This document shows positions 15,962-22,436 of a stretch of 22,436 nt of DNA, in pieces. Position numbers and translations under genes: made by a program. The DNA is from a bacterium. GTDB taxonomy: Bacteria > CSSED10-310 > JAJRTK01. How positions within the stretch are numbered: the first letter of the stretch is position 1; each line of letters opens with the position of its first letter. Below the pieces are notes generated by a model. That model was given only the letters and a program-made list of their open reading frames with translations. It was not told where the DNA came from and searched no databases. Where the stretch lies: NCBI GenBank assembly GCA_024278345.1, contig JAJRTK010000079.1:1-22436 (forward strand), given 5' to 3'.

Positions 15962-17404
15962 ATGAATCAGCATTCGAAGGATCGACGGAAGCTGTTTTCT
16001 TTTGCCGCCTGGCTTGGCGCGTCGTTCGTGGTGTCGGGAGCGGTTCGCCTCATAGCCGTGGGGATCGTGGGTCGCGCCCTGGGTCCGGAGACCTTTGGGC
16101 GGCTCCAGTACGCTACAAGTCTCTACCTTTATTTCTTTGCTTTCGCTGAATTTGGGCTGGTGACGCTGGGCACGGTCCGCATTGCGCGGGAGCCGGCGCT
16201 AGCCCGTGCTTACGGTCGTATCATCGTCACGGCACTCCTTTTGATGTCCGCGGCTTCCCTGGTGGTGTTGCTCTGTCTGGCGCCCTTCATCGCTCCGACC
16301 GAATCCGCATTCCTGATGGTCTATGGGGTTGGCCTCATCGTCCATGCGCTTTCTTTGGAGTGGGCGCTCCGAGGCCTTGGGCGGATGGGAGCCGTGGCTG
16401 TTTTCGAGGTGGTGCGGAGTCTCAGCTATCTTGGGGCAGTGGTGCTGCTTGTGTCGAAGCCGGATCACGCCCTCCGAGTGGTGTTTCTCCAGGTCGGTGC
16501 GGCAGCGTTGGCGGCAGCGGGGCTAGCCCTTTATTACAAAAGGGTCACGAGCCCGGTGGCGTCTGGAAGCTCGGTGGCTGTCGAGCCCCCAGACCCCGGT
16601 TTTGCTCGGGCGGCCATCGCGGCGGCGGCGCCCATTGCCGCCGGGCAGATAGTGGCGATCTTCTACGGGCAGTGCGACCTCATCGCTCTTCGGTGGCTGG
16701 CTTCCGCGGCGGCGGTGGGATATTACGCACCGGGGGTGAGGATGCTGCTTCCGTTGAACCAGCTCGTGAGCCTTGCGCTCCAGGCCTGGCTCCCTGTTTT
16801 GGCTTCCAGTTATTCGGCATCTAGAGAGCGTTTTTCGGCTCTCCTTGTGGAGCTTCTGGAGGGTCTGGCCTGGTTGATCATTCCGGGAGGCATCGCGGGT
16901 TGGCTGATGGTTCCCTGGCTCTTGGAGCTTTTTTTTGGGGCGGGCTATTTGCCTGGAGCGGCGTCTTTCCGTGGGCTGGTGCTGGCTTTTGGAGTCCTCT
17001 GCATTCGATCGCCTCTCTCCATGGCGTTCCTTGCTGTTTCCAGAGAGTGGCACTATCTTGGCGTCACCAGTTTGGCCACGGTGGTGCGGACGGCTTCGGT
17101 CATGGTTTTGGTGCCGCCCCTGGGAGTGGAGGGTGCCGCCCTTGGGGTATTGCTGGGAGAACTGAGCTTTTTCGTGGGGAGTTTATCGTTCTTGCGGGTC
17201 GTAGGTAGCGGCCGCCTCCTGGTTGCCTACACCGGGCCGGCAGTCTCGGGATGCGCGGCGGTTTTGTCGTTGTATCTGATTCCCGTGGAATGGGGTTCGC
17301 CGCGCTGGGTGGTCGCCGCCAGTCTGTATGGCGTCGGTTTCTGGGGACTGGCGTGGCCGCGGTTTCGGCGTCTGCTCCGGTTGCTCCGGGCTGCGGGAGG
17401 CTAG
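15962..17404 (+). CDS. Polysaccharide flippase, Wzx/MOP superfamily
   Basis: The 480-residue product is an integral inner-membrane protein with about 12 hydrophobic segments, preceded by a short basic N-terminus (MNQHSKDRRK). The first helix is followed by the typical GRALGPETFGRLQYA segment of lipopolysaccharide/teichoic acid flippases, and a central APIAAGQIVAIFYGQCDLIAL segment with a matching helix in the second half. These proteins move lipid-linked oligosaccharides across the inner membrane for O-antigen, capsule or exopolysaccharide assembly. The ATG at 15962 is preceded by GAGGG about 10 nt upstream. The upstream asparagine synthase homologue may modify the same glycan. Glycosyltransferases are missing from the window, so the rest of the pathway must lie elsewhere. 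Substrate cannot be predicted. Confidence 0.88.
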   Translation: MNQHSKDRRKLFSFAAWLGASFVVSGAVRLIAVGIVGRALGPETFGRLQYATSLYLYFFAFAEFGLVTLGTVRIAREPALARAYGRIIVTALLLMSAASLVVLLCLAPFIAPTESAFLMVYGVGLIVHALSLEWALRGLGRMGAVAVFEVVRSLSYLGAVVLLVSKPDHALRVVFLQVGAAALAAAGLALYYKRVTSPVASGSSVAVEPPDPGFARAAIAAAAPIAAGQIVAIFYGQCDLIALRWLASAAAVGYYAPGVRMLLPLNQLVSLALQAWLPVLASSYSASRERFSALLVELLEGLAWLIIPGGIAGWLMVPWLLELFFGAGYLPGAASFRGLVLAFGVLCIRSPLSMAFLAVSREWHYLGVTSLATVVRTASVMVLVPPLGVEGAALGVLLGELSFFVGSLSFLRVVGSGRLLVAYTGPAVSGCAAVLSLYLIPVEWGSPRWVVAASLYGVGFWGLAWPRFRRLLRLLRAAGG

Positions 17405-17490
17405 GATGACCTCTCTTCTTGGGCGGGCGGCGATACGTTTTCCGTCTGAAGAAGTTTGCCTCAACAATTGAGACGAAAGGATCTCTTCAA

Positions 17491-20400
17491 ATGCGAATGG
17501 GACGGCTTTCCTTCGTGTGGCTCCTGGGTTTTTCGTGTGGGCTGATGTTCGGGGCTCCCGCGGCCTTTTCCGATGATGCACCGACCCGGGCCGGTAGCGG
17601 GAATCCCGCCCCCGCGACGAATTTATCTAGGGAGGCTTCGCTCTTGCCGCCAGAGGCGATTCTAGGGTTTCGCCTGGGAGACCGCGCAGCGACTCCGGAG
17701 CAGATCGAACGCTGCCTCCGATCCTGGAGCTTGGCCAGCCCTAGGGCCATGCTGGCCGAGTATGCCCGGAGCTACGAGGGTCGCGGTCTTTTTGCTCTGT
17801 TTATCTCCTCGGAAGAAAACCTGAAGCGGCTGGGAGAGATCCGGGCCGGCTGGAAGATGGTGGCGGACCCAAGAGGAAACGCTGGGCCGGCGCTGGAGCG
17901 CTTGGCGGCCGAGCTTCCGGCCGTCGCCTGGCTGGGCTATTCCATTCACGGGGACGAGACATCCGGTGGCGACGCCGCCTTGGCAGTGGCTTACCATTTG
18001 ATTTCATCGAGGGATGCCCCGGTGCCGGGCCTCTTGAACGACCTGGTGATCGTCATCGACCCCATGATGAATCCAGACGGCCGCCAGCGCTGGCTTCAAC
18101 AGATAGCGGAACAGCGAAGCGGCGTTCTGGATGCCGACGATCAGTCGCTTCTTCATGAGGGATACTGGCCCATGGGGCGCGGGAATCACTACCTGTTTGA
18201 CCTGAACCGCGACTGGATTTACGGGGTGCATCCGGAGACCCGCGGCCGTCTGCGGCTTCTCCTGGACTGGCACCCGCTTATTTTTGTGGACGCTCACGAA
18301 ATGGGCGCCCAGGATAGCTACCTTTTTTCGCCTTCCCGGGAGCCCATCAACGGGAATCTACCCGCCAGGCGCCGCCATTGGTGGGCCATCTTCGCCCGTG
18401 AGCAGGCGGCGGCCTTCGATCTGCGCGGTTGGCGGTATTACACCGGGGAATGGAACGAGGAGTGGTATCCGGGTTATAGCTCCTCCTGGTCCGGTTATCG
18501 CGGCGCCGTGGGAATCCTTTACGAACAGGCGGCGGTCAGTGATGGCGCCGTCCGGCGGCCCGAGGGGAGGCTCATGACCTACCGGGAATCGGTGGACCAT
18601 CAGGCTGTGAGCAGTATGGCGAATCTACTTTCTCTTCGCCGGCACCGTGGAGAGCTGGCCGTGGAGTTCCTTCGCGAGCGGCGGCTGGCAGTCTCTGACA
18701 AGGGACCCTATGCTCGGCGGATCTTCGCTGTCTTGCCCACTCCCAATCAGTCGCGGCTCCGCCGGTTCCTCGATCTCATGGATCTCCAGGGAATCGAGGT
18801 TTTCAAAGCCGCCGCCGATTTTCAGGGGCTTCAGGCGGTGGATCAGCTAGGACGGGTCCTAGACCGGCCGACGGTGCCCGCGGGAACACTCTTGATCCCC
18901 AATCGTCAGCCCGAGGCCCATCTGCTAGCGGCCATGCTGGAATTCGATCCACGCATGACAGACCAATTTCTCACCGTGGAACGGCGAAAGGTGATCGGGG
19001 AAGGCCGCTCGCTTCTCTACGATACCACGGCCTGGAACATCACCATGATGTTTGGGCTAAAGGCCTGGGAATTGGAAGCCGATCTTCCCTCCTCGGCGCG
19101 GCGTGTGGGCGGGGGCAGCCAGGCAGGAGCGGTGGATCGAGGATCGGGTTCGGCGACGGTGCTTGAAGCAGAGCCTAGGGGCGGTGCAACCCGGGTTTCG
19201 TCCGCGGCGGCGGGGCCGCGAGCCGGGAATGAGGCTGGCCTCGGGCAGAGGGCCACTGCTCATCGGCCCGCCGGGGTTGGCTCCGGCCCCGGTGCGAAGA
19301 ATCAGCCAGCGGCGGAAGCCGTGACTCAGGTTGCCGGTGCCGCCGAGGCAAGGAGCGGCCAGGGCCGTCCAACTCCGGTTTCTCCGCCGGATGGAATCGG
19401 GCAATCCCCCGATTCGTCCATGGCGGCTGGAACTGCTAGCGCCAGGTCGAGCCGCCGGGACCCTGGCCGACGAGATAGCGGTCAAGCTAGTCTGGCCGGC
19501 CCGCCGACCGAGCCCGGGGTGACGAGGCGAGGGATGGGAGCGGCTGCGACTAGCCCGAGCGGACCGCAAATCCAAAAAAGATCGACGAAAAACCAGAAGT
19601 CCACGGAAAATAGAGTGGAAAAAAAGGTGCCGGTACCCGCGGTGATCCCCGAAGCCCGCCAAGCTTGGGTCATCGATGGGGCTGATGATGCTTCCGTTGT
19701 GGCGGCGGCCAGGCTGATGGCGCGGGGGATCGAGATTCGCGTGGCCCAACGGGCCTTTACCTTCGACGGGAGAGACTTTTCCCGCGGTTCGGTCCTTGTG
19801 ACGCGGGAAGACAATCGGCGGGCCGAAAAAGTTGCCGTCCAGGTTCTCGAAGATCTCCGGAAGCACCTCGGAGTCACGGTCTGGGCTGTCAATTCAGGGC
19901 TTGGTCAGGGCAAGGGAGATGTCCCCGATCTTGGAGGCGAGCACTTCCCGCTTTTGGAGCGGCCTCGCGTAGGACTTTTCGGCCGAAAAGGCGTGAGCTC
20001 CACCGATTTTGGGGCGATTTGGCATTTGTTGGACCTCTCCTTCAGGTTGCCTGTGGCGCTGTTGGATCTCGAGTCCATCGCCTATCTGGACTTGCGGAGA
20101 TACAATGTTCTCATTCTTCCCGGGCAGTGGTGGCCTCGGGCGTCAAAAGAGGAGCTGGCGCCGCTCAAAAACTGGGTGGAAGCTGGTGGAACGCTCCTCG
20201 CCGTGGCTACGTCCGCTGCAAGCTTGGCGGTCCCGGAGTCGGAGCTTTCCGGTGCCCGTGAGCTGCCCGATGTCCTGGAAAAACTCGATGAATACGAGCT
20301 TGCTCTTTTTCGCGAATGGGAGGGACGCCGCGCGGCGGTGGACGCTGAAAAAACCTGGTCGCGCAGCCCCGCGGCCAAGGTGGCTTATCCTTGGGATGCC

Positions 20401-21015
20401 AAGGTTGAAGCTCGTCCGTCCACGCAGGAACTGAAGCGGAGAGATGGCTGGCAAAGGCGTTTCAGTCCCCAAGGTGCCTTTTTGGCGGGGAGGATTGACG
20501 ACCAGCACTGGCTCACTTTCGGATGTTCGACGCCGCTGCCAGTTTTATTTGGCCGAAACCCGGTCCTCATGGCGAAAGAGAGCGTTGAGGCACCGGTGAG
20601 GCTCGGCATTTTTCTTCCCGTTCCAGAGACAAAAGCCCAAGAAAAGGAGGAGCCTTCGAAAAAATTGAAGACTCCGCCCGACACGGAACCGACCGAAGGG
20701 AACGAAGACCAACGGAAGAAAACGGACCCCGTGAAGAAGAAAACACCGGACAACAAACGGTCTCGCATCGGTTGGGCGCCCGTGCCCGCCGGACAGGAGA
20801 TGCAGCTCCGCATGAGCGGCCTTCTCTGGCCTGAAGCCGCGCACCGGCTGGCCAACGCGGCTGTGGTGACTCGGGAATCCCGTGGCCGGGGGCAGGTGAT
20901 TCTCTTCGCCGTCGAGCCCGTATTCAGGGGCTCGACGTTGGCAACTGCAAGGATCTTCGTGAATGCCGTCATCTACGGGCCGGGCCTGGGCACCGACCCA
21001 GTCATCGAACCCTGA
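17491..21015 (+). CDS. Exported M14 family zinc carboxypeptidase-like protein with long disordered insert
   Basis: The 1174-residue product starts with a signal peptide (hydrophobic WLLGFSCGLMFGAPAAFS), so it is exported. The M14 domain has zinc ligands His153 and Glu156 (IHGDETSGGD) and His269 (VDAHEMG), the DLNRDW motif and the proposed catalytic Glu345 (GILYEQ). Residues about 534-716 are a low-complexity stretch rich in Gly, Ala, Ser, Arg and Pro. A C-terminal region follows, including an amidotransferase-like Rossmann segment (RVGLFGRKG, YNVLILPGQWW, near 827-925) and a second charged insert (about 1046-1092, rich in Lys, Glu, Pro). GAAAGGA lies 9 nt before the ATG; the frame stays open back to 17419. 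Related proteins, from memory, are about 850-950 residues without such inserts. It probably cleaves peptides or cell-wall peptides outside the cytoplasm. Confidence 0.87.
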   Translation: MRMGRLSFVWLLGFSCGLMFGAPAAFSDDAPTRAGSGNPAPATNLSREASLLPPEAILGFRLGDRAATPEQIERCLRSWSLASPRAMLAEYARSYEGRGLFALFISSEENLKRLGEIRAGWKMVADPRGNAGPALERLAAELPAVAWLGYSIHGDETSGGDAALAVAYHLISSRDAPVPGLLNDLVIVIDPMMNPDGRQRWLQQIAEQRSGVLDADDQSLLHEGYWPMGRGNHYLFDLNRDWIYGVHPETRGRLRLLLDWHPLIFVDAHEMGAQDSYLFSPSREPINGNLPARRRHWWAIFAREQAAAFDLRGWRYYTGEWNEEWYPGYSSSWSGYRGAVGILYEQAAVSDGAVRRPEGRLMTYRESVDHQAVSSMANLLSLRRHRGELAVEFLRERRLAVSDKGPYARRIFAVLPTPNQSRLRRFLDLMDLQGIEVFKAAADFQGLQAVDQLGRVLDRPTVPAGTLLIPNRQPEAHLLAAMLEFDPRMTDQFLTVERRKVIGEGRSLLYDTTAWNITMMFGLKAWELEADLPSSARRVGGGSQAGAVDRGSGSATVLEAEPRGGATRVSSAAAGPRAGNEAGLGQRATAHRPAGVGSGPGAKNQPAAEAVTQVAGAAEARSGQGRPTPVSPPDGIGQSPDSSMAAGTASARSSRRDPGRRDSGQASLAGPPTEPGVTRRGMGAAATSPSGPQIQKRSTKNQKSTENRVEKKVPVPAVIPEARQAWVIDGADDASVVAAARLMARGIEIRVAQRAFTFDGRDFSRGSVLVTREDNRRAEKVAVQVLEDLRKHLGVTVWAVNSGLGQGKGDVPDLGGEHFPLLERPRVGLFGRKGVSSTDFGAIWHLLDLSFRLPVALLDLESIAYLDLRRYNVLILPGQWWPRASKEELAPLKNWVEAGGTLLAVATSAASLAVPESELSGARELPDVLEKLDEYELALFREWEGRRAAVDAEKTWSRSPAAKVAYPWDAKVEARPSTQELKRRDGWQRRFSPQGAFLAGRIDDQHWLTFGCSTPLPVLFGRNPVLMAKESVEAPVRLGIFLPVPETKAQEKEEPSKKLKTPPDTEPTEGNEDQRKKTDPVKKKTPDNKRSRIGWAPVPAGQEMQLRMSGLLWPEAAHRLANAAVVTRESRGRGQVILFAVEPVFRGSTLATARIFVNAVIYGPGLGTDPVIEP

Positions 21016-21036
21016 TCCAAAGCCAATGCTTGGATC
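21014..21036. terminator. Hairpin between convergent genes
   Basis: GATCCAA and TTGGATC, extended by GC/GC with one bulged A around a CAAT loop, form a 9-bp stem that fits exactly between the stop codons of the M14 gene and the aldo/keto reductase gene. There is no T-tract on either side, so it is a possible bidirectional stop rather than a canonical terminator. Confidence 0.4.
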
Positions 21037-22242
21037 TCAGGCCAATGTTCGGAGGGCCGTGGCAAGGCGCTTGGCCAGATCGATGCCCTGGGGGCAGGCG
21101 GCCGTCGCTCGAGCCAGGTCCATTCCTTCGAAGTGGCGTTCGGTGGGGGAGAGGTGTCGGAACTTCGATTTGGCCCGGCCCGTTTCGCCGTAGCATTCGT
21201 GGTACATAAGATAGCGCAACGTGTCCGCGATGCGGAGGTCTCCCCCCGCCAACGGCTCGCAGATCTGGTTGCAGCCCTGGCACGAGGTGTGGGCCGTGGC
21301 CCGGGCAAGCTGCCGGAGTTGCTGAAATTCCGCCATGGAGAGGTCGATGGGCGACTTGGCGGCGGCCACGTTTTCCGCGAGTTTTTTCGTGTTGTCCATG
21401 TGAGAGACCACGGAATCGATCCTATCGTCCACCCAGACGGCCTTGAGCTTGGCCTGGGCCAGGTTGAACCGCTTCGACTTGAACTGTTGCACCTCTTTGG
21501 AATCGTCGGGGACCGAGTTTTGCGTCTTCATGGCGATGAGCCCGATACCCGCCTTCTTGCAGCGGTCGATGGCCTTGTTCAGCTCCAGATCTCCATATTT
21601 CGCAAAACTGTAGCGGAACATGATGGCGTCGATTCCACCGACTTCCACGGCCTTGTTCAGAAGCTCCGCGACTCGGCCGCCGTGGCACGAGAAACCGAAG
21701 AAGCGAGTCTTGCCGCTCTTTCGCATCTTTTCGCCCATGGCGATGAACCGAGCCTCCAACTTTGATACATCGTCCAGAGCGTGCATGAAAAAAAGGTCGA
21801 GATAGTCGGTTTCAAGCTGCTGCAGGCAGGTGTCAAGATTCGCCCAATAGTCTTCCGGCGTTCCCTTGCGCCCAGGACCCTTAGAGGTGATCCAGAGCTT
21901 CTTGCGATCCCCTATCTGCTTGATGAATGGAGCGATGGTCTTGTGGGACTGCCCGCGAGCGTAAACCAGGGCCGTATCCAGGTAATCCACTCCCTCCTTG
22001 AAGGCCCGGTGCAAGATTTTGTCATACTTCGCATTGAACTTCTGAGCACAACCCAAAAGAAGGATCGGGATCGATTCACCAGTGGAACCAAGCGGTTTGC
22101 GCGGCACCTTTTTGGGAGCCCCGGTCTTGGGAACCTCGTCTCCCGCAAGGCTGTCAGTAGCGTGGAGAAGGCCCGCACCAGCGCTAGCCAGGGCCAGGCT
22201 CTTGAGGAAATCGCGACGGGAAGATCTTGGGGTCTCGTCCAT
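21037..22242 (-). CDS. Tat-exported aldo/keto reductase with C-terminal 4Fe-4S motif
   Basis: The 401-residue product begins with a twin-arginine signal (SRRDFLK at residues 8-14 followed by a hydrophobic stretch), so it is predicted to be exported folded. The aldo/keto reductase barrel has the full catalytic tetrad Asp89, Tyr94, Lys121 and His154. The C-terminus has Cys321, Cys324 and Cys328 in CQGCNQIC and Cys383 followed by Pro, the pattern of a ferredoxin-like 4Fe-4S site in a known subgroup of this family. Family members normally reduce carbonyls with NADPH, but export and an iron-sulfur cluster suggest electron transfer to another redox partner. GAGG lies 7 nt before the ATG. The frame runs on to 22410, but the Tat signal defines the start. 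The substrate is unknown. Confidence 0.9.
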   Translation of the reverse strand: MDETPRSSRRDFLKSLALASAGAGLLHATDSLAGDEVPKTGAPKKVPRKPLGSTGESIPILLLGCAQKFNAKYDKILHRAFKEGVDYLDTALVYARGQSHKTIAPFIKQIGDRKKLWITSKGPGRKGTPEDYWANLDTCLQQLETDYLDLFFMHALDDVSKLEARFIAMGEKMRKSGKTRFFGFSCHGGRVAELLNKAVEVGGIDAIMFRYSFAKYGDLELNKAIDRCKKAGIGLIAMKTQNSVPDDSKEVQQFKSKRFNLAQAKLKAVWVDDRIDSVVSHMDNTKKLAENVAAAKSPIDLSMAEFQQLRQLARATAHTSCQGCNQICEPLAGGDLRIADTLRYLMYHECYGETGRAKSKFRHLSPTERHFEGMDLARATAACPQGIDLAKRLATALRTLA

Positions 22243-22273
22243 GTTGACCTCAGGGGGAATGGATGGAAAAGTG

Positions 22274-22287
22274 TTCCGCATGCGGAA
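22274..22287. promoter_or_regulatory. 14-bp perfect palindrome upstream of the aldo/keto reductase
   Basis: TTCCGCATGCGGAA is perfectly symmetric and lies 32 nt before the reductase start, a typical place for a dimeric repressor operator. No clear -10/-35 pair was recognised around it. Confidence 0.4.
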
Positions 22288-22347
22288 GATTGGGTCGTGC
22301 TCTTCTTTTAGGGCGGGGTTGTCGGCAAACCCTTTGTTTTCTACGTG

Positions 22348-22403
22348 TTGCGTTCCGCTCACATCGGCGGCAGTCCGTCCGCCGCTGTTCGCCATCATCG
22401 CCG
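22348..22403. repeat. Dispersed ~57-bp repeat, copy B
   Basis: Starts TTGCGTTCCGCTCAC and ends ATCATCGCCG, aligning with 9483-9541 along its length with a 3-nt gap and scattered changes. It starts 106 nt upstream of the reductase start, in the same orientation relative to the gene as copy A. Confidence 0.6.
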
Positions 22404-22436
22404 CTCTCACTCTCCACTGCCCTAAGGCCGAAGCAC

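Overview
The window is GC-rich bacterial chromosome (clearly above 60% GC by eye). It encodes ten intact protein genes, one gene fragment and an unusual amount of hairpin-forming intergenic repeat. No rRNA, tRNA, phage gene or transposase was seen. Signal peptides, a Tat signal, a Wzx-type flippase and three different metallopeptidases suggest a Gram-negative, protein-degrading heterotroph. Gene content would fit Acidobacteriota or a deltaproteobacterial lineage, but nothing here fixes the phylum.

Layout. 1-153: a tandem array of 23-bp palindromic units. 251-5161 (minus): an exported M1 aminopeptidase, an ACT-domain protein with an EutQ-like N-terminus, and its usual partner, a UPF0210 (PFL family) protein; these may form one transcript read from a TATAAT box near 5216. 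5342-5592: a string of perfect hairpins followed by a 24-bp tandem array related to the first one. 5658-7631 (plus): a two-domain fatty acyl-CoA reductase of the Marinobacter alcohol-forming type. 7645-7980: a REP-like palindrome next to the 3' remnant of an Rpn-type gene. 7975-9372 (minus): an Xaa-Pro aminopeptidase (M24B). 9701-10459 (plus): a Uma2-family putative nuclease. 10568-10822: a MITE-like foldback element with 22-bp terminal inverted repeats. 10893-13688 (plus): a TIGR03960/DUF2344 radical SAM protein. 13851-15746 and 15962-17404 (plus): a glutamine-dependent asparagine synthase homologue and a polysaccharide flippase. 17491-21015 (plus): a very long exported M14 carboxypeptidase-like protein. 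21037-22242 (minus): a Tat-exported aldo/keto reductase with a C-terminal iron-sulfur cluster motif.

How the genes relate. The M1, M24B and M14 enzymes are consistent with peptide use. The flippase and asparagine synthase homologue fit surface glycan assembly, although no glycosyltransferase is present. The acyl-CoA reductase points to fatty alcohol or wax ester formation. The least explained part is the intergenic DNA: two related palindromic arrays, a foldback element, a 36-bp module present twice in opposite orientation, and a ~57-bp dispersed repeat placed at almost the same distance upstream of two unrelated genes.
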